Positions 1-5,476 of a DNA stretch of 5,476 nucleotides are shown here, piece after piece (within the stretch, counting starts at the first letter, position 1; each line of letters begins with the position of its first letter). This stretch comes from an uncultured Lachnospiraceae bacterium. Its GTDB lineage: Bacteria; Bacillota_A; Clostridia; Lachnospirales; Lachnospiraceae. The notes beneath the pieces are model-generated. The model searched no databases. It saw only the letters and a list, made by a program, of their open reading frames with translations, and was not told where the DNA came from. A program made the translations under genes and the position numbers. Location of the stretch: NCBI GenBank assembly GCA_946529195.1, contig CAMMZE010000098.1, positions 1 through 5,476 on the forward strand, written 5' to 3'.

Positions 1-581
1 GTGAATGCCGGGTTGTACTTGGTATCTCCCCAAAGAGGGGCCCCGGCACTTGCCATCTGTACACGAATCTGATGATGCCGCCCTGTCTGAAGGCGGATCT
101 GCACCAGGGTAAGCAGTCCCTCAGCCGTCTCTTTCTCCGCCAGCACACAGTAAAACAGTACTGCCTTTTTCCCCTTCTGCGCCGAAGTGCGCGACTGGTT
201 CTTTCTCTCCTCCGCTTCCATCAGGGTCTCAAGCCGGTACCACTGCCGGCCATCCGGGGCATCTGCCTGCGCAAGCGGCTGTCCGTCCGGACGGCCTGTC
301 AGAACCGCCAGATATTCCTTTTTCATTCTGCCATCTGTCAGCTGCGCGGAAAGAGCTGCCGCCGCCTTCTGATTTCTTGCATATACCAGAACTCCGGCGA
401 CCGGCCGGTCAAGCCGGTGGACCACCAGGACCTGTCCGGGCGAGCCCTCCCTCCTGGCCAGCTCATTCTTCAGCCAGTTGACCAGATCCATGCCTATAGA
501 CCGGTCCGGCTGGGATGCCATGCCGGCAGGCTTGGCTGCTGCTATCATATCCGCATCCATATACAAGATTTCTGCCTGCAT
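1..581 (-). CDS. RluA-family RNA pseudouridine synthase, C-terminus cut off by window edge
   Basis: Isomerises uridine to pseudouridine in rRNA or tRNA in the cytoplasm; the exact target cannot be read from sequence. The reading frame gives 193 residues from ATG 581-579 to the left edge, still open. The family signature HRLDRPVAG lies at residues 55-63 with the catalytic Asp at 58. KKEYLAVL (87-94) and the C-terminal TGRHHQIR (166-173) followed by PLWGDTKYNP (182-191) are also typical, so only the last few tens of residues should be missing. There is no N-terminal S4 RNA-binding domain: the protein starts directly in the catalytic fold, as in the short RluA-like paralogues common in Firmicutes. 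The start is supported by AGGGA at 593-589, 7 bases upstream. It lies 14 bases after the stop of the CDF transporter gene, so the two are almost certainly co-transcribed. The family call is secure; the substrate is unknown. Confidence 0.93.
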   Translation of the reverse strand, partial: MQAEILYMDADMIAAAKPAGMASQPDRSIGMDLVNWLKNELARREGSPGQVLVVHRLDRPVAGVLVYARNQKAAAALSAQLTDGRMKKEYLAVLTGRPDGQPLAQADAPDGRQWYRLETLMEAEERKNQSRTSAQKGKKAVLFYCVLAEKETAEGLLTLVQIRLQTGRHHQIRVQMASAGAPLWGDTKYNPAF

Positions 582-595
582 AAGTCCGTCCCTGT

Positions 596-1753
596 TTAAT
601 CAGAAATATCGTCATCCAAATTGATAAACACCTTATAGTCCGGATACATCTCACGCACTTTGCCGCAGATTTCCCGGAACTCCGCCTGACGGTCCTCCGC
701 TTCAAAGGTCATAACAATGTCAAACTTGATTGTTTTGGTCTCTTCATCCAGATAAAAGCCATGCAGCTGTACGACTTCCCTGTAATTCTGCATCAATTCG
801 TAAAGCTCTGCGCGAATCCGCATTGCCTTCGGATTGGAAGTATTGCGGGAATAGATGCCTACTGCCGTAATGATCACACCGTGCTGCTCATATACGTCTC
901 TGGCAATCTGAGAAGACAGACGGTCAATCTCCCGGGCATTCATCTCTTCGGGAATCTCCACATGCACAGACCCCTGCAGATGATCCGGTCCGTAGGAATT
1001 GAGAACCAGATCATAGGCACCGAACACGTTCTCACGGTCTGTAATCGTATTTTTCACAGCTTTGGATATTTCTCCGGATACACGAACACCCAGGATATCA
1101 TTGAGTGTATCCCGCATCATATCAATACCGTTTTTCAGAATGATAATCGAGATCACGACACCGACATAGGCTTCCAGCGAAATGCCGGTCACCTTCATCA
1201 AAATCGCAGTCGCAAGTACAGATGCCGACAGGAATGCGTCATTGCGGGCATCCGAGCCGGACGCCACCAGGGACATGCTGTCAACAGATTTTCCGACAGA
1301 TTTTACATAGGAACCCAGCAGCAGCTTTACTACTACTGCTACTGCAATGATGACCAGCGATATCACACTGTAGGTCGCTGTCTCCGGATGAATGATCTTT
1401 TCAATCGACTCTTTCAGTGACGTAATACCGGCGTAGAGAACAATCACCGAAATAATCGTCGCACTCAGGTACTCAATCCTGCCATGGCCGTATGGATGCT
1501 TGCGGTCAGCCGGTTTGCCTGCCAGCTTGGTCCCTATAATCGTAATAATACTGGACAACGCATCAGACAGATTGTTAACAGCATCCAAAGTGATTGAGAT
1601 CGAATTGGATAAGATGCCGATGACTGCCTTAAAAGCTGCCAGAAGCACATTGGCTGCTATACTGATAATAGATGTGCGGATAATCCTGCCATCTCTGGAA
1701 GAAGAGAGTTCCTGACCATTCTGCTCCTGCACTGTACTGTTATTCTTTTCCAT
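596..1753 (-). CDS. Cation diffusion facilitator (CDF) family metal efflux transporter with extra C-terminal domain
   Basis: A 385-residue inner-membrane protein expected to export a divalent metal ion in exchange for protons. Six hydrophobic segments fall at about 28-48, 52-76, 97-113, 127-147, 163-186 and 190-207. The family signature HPYGHGRIEY is at 86-95, after TM2. The transport-site residues appear to be N60 and D64 in TM2 and D168 and D172 in TM5 (SDARND). This N-D-D-D set resembles that reported for manganese exporters such as pneumococcal MntE rather than the His-containing zinc sites of ZitB/CzcD, so manganese (or iron) is a reasonable inference, not proof. The usual cytoplasmic dimer domain follows at about 215-303 (YDLVLNSYGP at 247-256). 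A further ~75 residues (about 310-385) form an additional domain absent from the ~300-residue classical members. The cytosolic N-terminal tail is polar. A purine-rich AAGGGGG at 1770-1764 precedes the ATG by 10 bases. It heads an operon with the pseudouridine synthase gene. Confidence 0.93.
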   Translation of the reverse strand: MEKNNSTVQEQNGQELSSSRDGRIIRTSIISIAANVLLAAFKAVIGILSNSISITLDAVNNLSDALSSIITIIGTKLAGKPADRKHPYGHGRIEYLSATIISVIVLYAGITSLKESIEKIIHPETATYSVISLVIIAVAVVVKLLLGSYVKSVGKSVDSMSLVASGSDARNDAFLSASVLATAILMKVTGISLEAYVGVVISIIILKNGIDMMRDTLNDILGVRVSGEISKAVKNTITDRENVFGAYDLVLNSYGPDHLQGSVHVEIPEEMNAREIDRLSSQIARDVYEQHGVIITAVGIYSRNTSNPKAMRIRAELYELMQNYREVVQLHGFYLDEETKTIKFDIVMTFEAEDRQAEFREICGKVREMYPDYKVFINLDDDISD

Positions 1754-1782
1754 ATATGGAATTCCCCCTTTTTCTCTGTCTT

Positions 1783-1811
1783 ATCATACTATAAAATCCT
1801 TTACAATTCCA
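1783..1811 (-). promoter_or_regulatory. Possible weak promoter for the CDF/pseudouridine synthase operon
   Basis: On the minus strand a -10-like TATGAT (1788-1783) lies about 30 bases upstream of the CDF start codon. At 17-bp spacing the -35 position reads TGGAAT (1811-1806), a poor match to TTGACA. An overlapping TATAGT (1793-1788) is an alternative -10. The weak -35 is consistent with an activated or otherwise regulated promoter, but the call rests mainly on position and the -10 hexamer. Confidence 0.35.
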
Positions 1812-1821
1812 TGGTATTCTA
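1802..1821. promoter_or_regulatory. 20-bp imperfect inverted repeat, candidate operator in the divergent intergenic region
   Basis: The sequence around the central CCATGG forms a dyad in which 8 of 10 positions pair: half-sites TAcAATtCCA and TGGtATTcTA, with mismatches in lower case. It covers the -35 position of the proposed minus-strand promoter and ends 10 bases before the -35 of the plus-strand promoter, so a bound protein could affect either transcript. It does not match a regulator consensus I recognise (it is not a clear Fur, MntR or Zur box). Short dyads arise by chance in AT-rich DNA, so confidence is low. Confidence 0.3.
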
Positions 1822-1830
1822 TCTTTTCAT

Positions 1831-1859
1831 TTGACAAAAGAGGCCGCGCTTGCCACAAT
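1831..1859 (+). promoter_or_regulatory. Sigma-A type promoter for the ilvA-tcdA operon
   Basis: A perfect -35 TTGACA (1831-1836) is followed, after exactly 17 bp, by the -10-like CACAAT (1854-1859), with an extended -10 TG at 1851-1852. Transcription would start near 1866, leaving a leader of about 80 bases before the ilvA start. The -10 itself matches only 4 of 6 positions, but the perfect -35 and the TG dinucleotide compensate. It is the best plus-strand promoter in the 192-base gap. Confidence 0.65.
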
Positions 1860-1884
1860 ATAACCATATGATCAATGACAATAA

Positions 1885-1899
1885 GGCGGGATCCCCGCC
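1885..1899 (+). promoter_or_regulatory. GC-rich hairpin in the ilvA leader
   Basis: GGCGGG (1885-1890) and CCCGCC (1894-1899) form a perfect 6-bp all-GC stem closed by the loop ATC. It sits about 20 bases into the predicted transcript. It is not followed by a run of T, so it is not an intrinsic terminator as it stands. It could stabilise the 5' end of the mRNA or act as a switchable element; the function is not known. Confidence 0.45.
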
Positions 1900-1934
1900 G
1901 CAATCAGCAAGTTATCTTTATCAGCAAAGGATCC

Positions 1935-1940
1935 GGTGAT
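1935..1940 (+). promoter_or_regulatory. Ribosome binding site of ilvA
   Basis: GGTGAT matches the 3' part of the full Shine-Dalgarno GGAGGTGAT. It lies 5 bases before ATG 1946, which is the right register for this part of the anti-SD. A second ATG follows directly at 1949, so the start could be either of the two. AAAGGA at 1926-1931 is an alternative but is 14 bases away. Confidence 0.6.
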
Positions 1941-1945
1941 ATATC

Positions 1946-3166
1946 ATGATGACATTAGACAGTTTTAAGAAAGCCCGTGAGGTCCTTCAGGGAGTGATTC
2001 ATGAAACCAGGTTAATCTATTCTCCGTACTTCTCTGCCTCCTGCGGCAACCAGGTTTATTTAAAGCCTGAGAATATGCAGGTCACAGGCGCTTACAAGAT
2101 TCGCGGAGCTTATTTTAAGATCAGTACGCTCTCCGAGGAAGAAAAGAAAAGAGGGCTGATTACCGCATCTGCCGGCAATCACGCCCAGGGTGTTGCTTAT
2201 GGTGCCCGCCATGCGGGTGTTAAAGCAAGCGTAGTCATGCCTACCTTTACCCCTATGCTCAAAGTCAATAATACAAAAGGCTACGGTGCAGAAGTTATTC
2301 TGCATGGGGTCACATTTGACGATGCTGCCGCCAGAGCTTTGGAACTGGCCGAAAAAGAAGGGATGACCTATATTCCACCTTTCAATGATCTGACCGTGGC
2401 TACCGGCCAGGGCACCATCAGCTATGAGATTTTCCAGGATCTTCCTGATGTAGACTATATTCTGGTCCCGATCGGCGGAGGCGGACTGGCTGCCGGTACG
2501 GCAACGCTGGCCAAATTGCTCAATCCCCATGTCAAGGTCATTGGCGTGGAGCCGGCGGGAGCTGCTTCCATGAAAGCCTCCTTAGAGGCAGGACATGTTG
2601 TGACGGTAGATCCGATCAGCACCATAGCTGATGGCGTGGCTGTCAAAACGCCGGGTGATCTGGTCTTCCCTTACGTTCAGAAGAATATCGACGACATCAT
2701 TACCATCAATGATGATGAGCTCGTAGATGCCTTTCTGGATATGACTGAAAAACATAAGATGATTGTAGAGAATGCAGGGCTTTTGACCATTGCAGCTCTC
2801 TCCCACCTCCCCTGCAGAGGAAAAAATGTCGTTTCTCTTCTGTCGGGCGGCAATATGGATGTCATCACCATGTCTTCCCTGATCCAGCACGGTCTGCGCA
2901 ACCGGGGCAGGATCTTTACCTTCACGGTCATGCTGCCGGACCAGCCGGGCGAGCTGATCCGGGTCGCCGGCATATGGGCCCGGGAAGGCGGCAATATCAT
3001 ACGGCTGGAACACAACCAGTTTGTCAATCTCAACCGCCGAAGCGGCGTGGAACTGCGTGCCACTCTGGAAGCTTTCGGCCATACCCATAAAAATACCATC
3101 CTGGAAGCTCTGCGCCGGGAAGGTTATGATGTCAAAGAAGTAGACCCTTCGGAGGTGTTTTCCTGA
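1946..3166 (+). CDS. ilvA: Threonine ammonia-lyase (threonine dehydratase), PLP-dependent with C-terminal ACT domain
   Basis: Converts L-threonine (and usually L-serine) to 2-oxobutanoate (pyruvate) and ammonia in the cytoplasm, feeding isoleucine synthesis or threonine fermentation. The 406-residue protein shows the fold-type II PLP features in order: the Schiff-base lysine K51 in GAYKIRGA (48-55), the substrate-contacting SAGNHAQG (75-82), the glycine-rich phosphate loop GGGG (177-180), and SGGN (300-303) near the pyridine ring. A single ACT domain spans about 324-400, beginning FTFTVMLPDQPGELIRV. This is the medium-length form with one ACT domain, longer than the ~329-residue E. coli TdcB (no ACT) and shorter than the ~514-residue biosynthetic IlvA (tandem ACT-like domains). 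Allosteric control by an amino acid is likely, but isoleucine versus another effector cannot be decided, so biosynthetic and catabolic roles both remain open. No frameshift or missing key residue is seen. It is the first gene of an operon with tcdA. Confidence 0.96.
   Translation: MMTLDSFKKAREVLQGVIHETRLIYSPYFSASCGNQVYLKPENMQVTGAYKIRGAYFKISTLSEEEKKRGLITASAGNHAQGVAYGARHAGVKASVVMPTFTPMLKVNNTKGYGAEVILHGVTFDDAAARALELAEKEGMTYIPPFNDLTVATGQGTISYEIFQDLPDVDYILVPIGGGGLAAGTATLAKLLNPHVKVIGVEPAGAASMKASLEAGHVVTVDPISTIADGVAVKTPGDLVFPYVQKNIDDIITINDDELVDAFLDMTEKHKMIVENAGLLTIAALSHLPCRGKNVVSLLSGGNMDVITMSSLIQHGLRNRGRIFTFTVMLPDQPGELIRVAGIWAREGGNIIRLEHNQFVNLNRRSGVELRATLEAFGHTHKNTILEALRREGYDVKEVDPSEVFS
3151..3157 (+). 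promoter_or_regulatory. Ribosome binding site of tcdA inside the end of ilvA
   Basis: GGAGGTG lies in the last codons of ilvA (Glu-Val in the C-terminal SEVFS) and ends 10 bases before the tcdA ATG at 3168. It is a near-complete Shine-Dalgarno. With one base between the ilvA stop (3164-3166) and the tcdA start, it indicates translational coupling or reinitiation. Confidence 0.85.
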
Positions 3167-3167
3167 T

Positions 3168-3872
3168 ATGCTGCACTCATTTTCCAGAACCGAACTCTTA
3201 CTGGGAGAAACTGCACTCAAAAGACTGTCACAGGCCCGTGTTGCCATCTTCGGCGTTGGCGGCGTCGGCGGTTACGTCTGTGAAGCCCTGGTCCGCAGCG
3301 GCATCGGCGCTTTTGATCTGACCGACAATGATACCGTGAGCCTGACCAATCTGAACCGGCAGATCATTGCTTTGCAGAGCACAATTGGGAAAAGCAAAGT
3401 GGAAGTCATGAAAGACCGGATGCTGGACATCAATCCCCAGGCGGATATCCGGATCCACAGCTGTTTTTTCCTGCCGGAAAATGCTGCCGATTTTCCTTTT
3501 GATGAATATGATTATATCGTAGACGCGGTGGATACCGTGACCGCCAAGATTGAGCTCATCCTGCAGGCCAAAAGCCACAATGTTCCCATCATCAGCTGCA
3601 TGGGAACAGGCAACAAACTGGATCCCTCCCAGCTGCGAGTGGCAGATATTTACGAGACAAAGGTCTGCCCCCTGGCCAAGGTAATGCGCCATGAGCTGCG
3701 CAAGCGGGGCGTTCCCTCTTTAAAAGTCGTCTACTCTGAAGAGATTCCGCTTACACCGGCCGTCTCGCAGGAAGAGACCGGCAAAAGGTCTGTCCCGGGC
3801 AGCACCGCTTTTGTGCCGCCTTCGGCCGGCCTGCTGATTGCAAGCGAAGTCGTTAAAGACCTGATATCCTGA
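3168..3872 (+). CDS. tcdA: tRNA threonylcarbamoyladenosine dehydratase (E1/ThiF/MoeB-like)
   Basis: An ATP-dependent enzyme that dehydrates the t6A base at position 37 of ANN-decoding tRNAs to cyclic t6A; soluble and cytoplasmic. The 234-residue protein has the E1-like Rossmann fold: the nucleotide loop GVGGVGG at 29-35, an acidic TDND at 52-55, the family motif TNLNRQ (60-65), KSK at 75-77, and DAVD (119-122). The TcdA/CsdL-specific CMGTGNKLDP (144-153) and CPLAKVMRHELRKRG (167-181) separate it from ThiF and MoeB, which carry zinc-binding CxxC pairs and a catalytic cysteine context not seen here. It is shorter than E. coli TcdA (about 268 residues), lacking the C-terminal extension, as is usual in Firmicutes. 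The start is fixed by the GGAGGTG site in the end of ilvA. Co-transcribed with ilvA and followed by a strong terminator. In E. coli TcdA works with the CsdA/CsdE sulfur system; no such partner is present in this window. Confidence 0.94.
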   Translation: MLHSFSRTELLLGETALKRLSQARVAIFGVGGVGGYVCEALVRSGIGAFDLTDNDTVSLTNLNRQIIALQSTIGKSKVEVMKDRMLDINPQADIRIHSCFFLPENAADFPFDEYDYIVDAVDTVTAKIELILQAKSHNVPIISCMGTGNKLDPSQLRVADIYETKVCPLAKVMRHELRKRGVPSLKVVYSEEIPLTPAVSQEETGKRSVPGSTAFVPPSAGLLIASEVVKDLIS

Positions 3873-3876
3873 TTAC

Positions 3877-3912
3877 AGCAGCATCCTGTCTATGCAGACA
3901 GGGTGCTGTTTT
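3877..3912 (+). terminator. Rho-independent terminator of the ilvA-tcdA operon
   Basis: Beginning 4 bases after the tcdA stop, the arm AGCAGCATCCTGTC (3877-3890) pairs continuously with GACAGGGTGCTGTT (3897-3910) around the loop TATGCA. This gives about 14 pairs including two G-U wobbles. The 3' arm runs into TTTT (3909-3912) and then a pyrimidine-rich stretch. On the minus strand the hairpin is followed by TGTAATCAGG, with no T run, so it should work mainly for plus-strand transcripts. The stem overlaps the last codons of the convergent ATPase gene. Confidence 0.88.
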
Positions 3913-5476
3913 CTTCCTCTTCATAATCATCCAAGAGCAAATCTTCATACGGATCTGCAAACTTCATGGATTTGCTGAAAGCTTCCTCAATGTCTGAATG
4001 CGGCTTCAGCAGGTTCGGGTGGTCCAGATATTCCTGGATCTGCGTCCTCGTCAGGGCCTGCTGATTCCGGTAGGGTTCCACAAGAGAGGCAATGCTGGCC
4101 TGCTCGATCCGGGCTGCGGTTTCCTCTCCATCCCGGCATACGGAGGGCTTTGTAATCCGCAAGGTGAAAGGCGGCGTCTGCTGCCCGCCTGCGCTGATGC
4201 TTGTCACTGCCCGGAAGGCATCCAGGCGGGCAAGTCCCGTCCGAAGCTGCGGATCATCCAATCGCAGGGCTGCTTCCGCAGCATCTCTGGGCGAAAGCCG
4301 GAATGCTGTGAGATTGGCTGCATTTGCCTCCAGCGCATCGCACACCTCTCTTGTCAGCTGCCCGGTATGCTGATGACACAGGACCATGGAGATTCCGAAT
4401 TTGCGTCCCTCTGCCAGCATGCGGGGAACCGGGTTGGTCTGGAAAAGAGAAGCCTCATCCACGACCACCAGGTGGGTCTTGTCCCGGTCTTTTCGGGTGA
4501 GAGCCGCATTCCACAGCTTCATCATAATCAGGGTACCTGCAACCCTTGCCGCATGTGTCCCGATTACTGGCGAAGCCAGATCAATCAGAGTTACTGTGTC
4601 ACTGTCTATCATGCCTGCAAAGTCAAGTGCATTTGTTCCTGCTCCTAGTGTTTTCCTCAGTTGCTCCACACCGGTCAGTCTCTGGAACTTGCTCAGCAGC
4701 CAGTTCAAAAGACCGGCAAAATCAGAACTGGTGTCTTTTCCGTACTCTTCCTGGATGATCTGTGCCAGGTCCGGATACTTTTCCCGGATCGCATCATAGA
4801 GCTTTCTCATATTTACCCGGTTTCCGGAAAGGACCGTGATCGCCTCCAGAGATGCTCTCCTTCCCAGAAAAGCGATCGATGCCTTGGCAAATGTGGAAAA
4901 CCAGCGCTCAAATCTGGGACCTACGATTCCTTCATGTTTTGGATCGAAAATATCTGCAAACAATTCACACAGATCATTGATGGTCCGTTCCTCCTGCAGA
5001 TAATCATCACTGTCCCAGAGGGCCAGCGGTACCGGGTGATCCTTATCCCCAATCCGGACCACACGGACTCTGTCTGCATATTTCCCGGGTAGGCTTCGCA
5101 AAATCCTGTCAATCGTACTTCCGTGCGGATCAAAGAAGGTCAGTCCGAAGCCCTGCCGGATCGCACTCAGAATCATACCTGTCAGGAGGGTCGATTTACC
5201 AGTTCCGGTCTGTCCGATGATCTGACAATGCCTCTTAAGATCCTCTTCTCCAATCGAAACCCGCATCTGTGTTCCAGAAAGACCGATCGCTCTTCCAATC
5301 ACGATTGCATTTTTCCCGGAAGTTTTTTTCAGGCTGCAGGGCAGGTCCTTCATTTCCGGCTGCGTGCAGCTGATTCCAATCACATTTTCATAGATTACAG
5401 GTTCCATGGTCAGTATCCGGGCCGCAAACTCCGGAAGCACCGGGGCTTCCCGCTGTGGATCCTGCCAGAGGTCTAG
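3890..5476 (-). CDS. HerA/VirD4/TraG-like P-loop ATPase (type IV secretion DNA-binding type), N-terminus cut off by window edge
   Basis: Predicted hexameric DNA-translocating ATPase of the FtsK-HerA superfamily, as in conjugative coupling proteins and relatives. The frame is open to the right edge, giving 528 residues before the TAG at 3892-3890. Numbering from the edge codon: Walker A GQTGTGKST at 88-96, the family motif FFDPHGS at 114-120, Walker B LVVVDEA at 336-342 (D340, E341), and the TraG/TraD-like segment MLAEGRKFGISMVLCHQH at 353-370, whose Gln369 fits the sensor position. The tail is strongly acidic (about 508-522). No membrane segment is visible. A GTG at 5440 would give 516 residues, but coding continues upstream of it (LDLWQDPQREAP), and relatives usually have a long N-terminal region before the P-loop, so the true start is probably outside. 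Conjugation or element transfer is a plausible role, but chromosomally isolated homologues are also known. The base composition is like that of its neighbours, with no obvious sign of recent import. Confidence 0.85.
   Translation of the reverse strand, partial: LDLWQDPQREAPVLPEFAARILTMEPVIYENVIGISCTQPEMKDLPCSLKKTSGKNAIVIGRAIGLSGTQMRVSIGEEDLKRHCQIIGQTGTGKSTLLTGMILSAIRQGFGLTFFDPHGSTIDRILRSLPGKYADRVRVVRIGDKDHPVPLALWDSDDYLQEERTINDLCELFADIFDPKHEGIVGPRFERWFSTFAKASIAFLGRRASLEAITVLSGNRVNMRKLYDAIREKYPDLAQIIQEEYGKDTSSDFAGLLNWLLSKFQRLTGVEQLRKTLGAGTNALDFAGMIDSDTVTLIDLASPVIGTHAARVAGTLIMMKLWNAALTRKDRDKTHLVVVDEASLFQTNPVPRMLAEGRKFGISMVLCHQHTGQLTREVCDALEANAANLTAFRLSPRDAAEAALRLDDPQLRTGLARLDAFRAVTSISAGGQQTPPFTLRITKPSVCRDGEETAARIEQASIASLVEPYRNQQALTRTQIQEYLDHPNLLKPHSDIEEAFSKSMKFADPYEDLLLDDYEEEENSTLSA

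Noticed and set aside
72..599. 175-codon plus-strand open frame at the left end
   Set aside because: It is the complement of the RluA-family gene, whose catalytic motifs are unambiguous on the minus strand.
761..1420. 219-codon plus-strand open frame opposite the CDF gene
   Set aside because: It is antisense to a clear CDF transporter, its translation has no recognisable domain, it is rich in Arg, His and Cys, and it has no convincing ribosome binding site.
1885..1899. Leader hairpin read as an intrinsic terminator or attenuator
   Set aside because: The stem is strong but no T run follows, so it cannot terminate by itself.
2582..3247. 221-codon minus-strand open frame across the ilvA end
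   Set aside because: It is antisense to ilvA and the start of tcdA, both well supported, and shows no domain-like pattern.
3877..3912. Bidirectional terminator for both convergent genes
   Set aside because: On the minus strand the stem is followed by mixed sequence without a T tract, and the ATPase stop codon lies at the edge of its loop. Termination of that transcript probably occurs elsewhere.
3998..4648. 216-codon plus-strand open frame inside the ATPase gene
   Set aside because: It is a shadow of the ATPase coding strand; its composition (many Arg, Cys, Gln and His) is typical of antisense translation.
5438..5440. GTG as the true start of the ATPase (516 residues)
   Set aside because: The frame stays open to the window edge with protein-like sequence, and no good ribosome binding site precedes it. 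Homologues normally have a larger N-terminal region.
1..5476. CRISPR array, tRNA or rRNA gene, insertion sequence or tandem repeat
   Set aside because: I saw no regularly spaced repeats, terminal inverted repeats with a transposase, tRNA cloverleaf or conserved rRNA sequence on reading the window.

Overview
The window looks like a chromosomal segment of a low-to-mid GC (about 50%) Gram-positive anaerobe of the Clostridia, most likely Lachnospiraceae-like. This is inferred from the strong GGAGG-type ribosome binding sites, tight gene packing, a threonine ammonia-lyase of the single-ACT type followed directly by a TcdA-like E1 enzyme, and a CDF transporter with an extra C-terminal domain. The assignment comes from protein style and gene order, not from a marker gene.

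Layout. Positions 1-1753 carry a minus-strand pair: a CDF-family metal efflux transporter (596-1753), then, 14 bases downstream, an RluA-family pseudouridine synthase (581 to the left edge, C-terminus cut off). A 192-base divergent intergenic region (1754-1945) holds a good plus-strand promoter, a weaker minus-strand promoter, a 20-bp imperfect dyad and a GC-rich leader hairpin. Positions 1946-3872 carry a plus-strand pair: threonine ammonia-lyase (ilvA type, PLP and ACT domains) and the tRNA threonylcarbamoyladenosine dehydratase tcdA, one base apart. A strong rho-independent terminator (about 3877-3912) ends this operon. Positions 3890-5476 are a minus-strand, N-terminally cut gene for a HerA/VirD4/TraG-like P-loop ATPase, converging on tcdA and sharing its last codons with the terminator.

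How the genes relate. ilvA and tcdA both touch threonine: the first deaminates free L-threonine to 2-oxobutanoate, and the second matures the threonine-derived tRNA base t6A to its cyclic form. Their joint transcription is plain from the sequence, but a functional link is only a hypothesis. The CDF/RluA pair is probably an ordinary housekeeping operon. The ATPase is the one gene with a mobile-element flavour, and its unseen upstream neighbours would decide whether an integrated element begins at the right edge.

I did not find a clearly new system. There is no CRISPR array, rRNA, tRNA, insertion sequence or toxin-antitoxin pair. The points most worth a second look are the ATPase, the duplicated cytoplasmic domain of the CDF protein, the terminator embedded in a convergent coding end, and the structured leader of ilvA.
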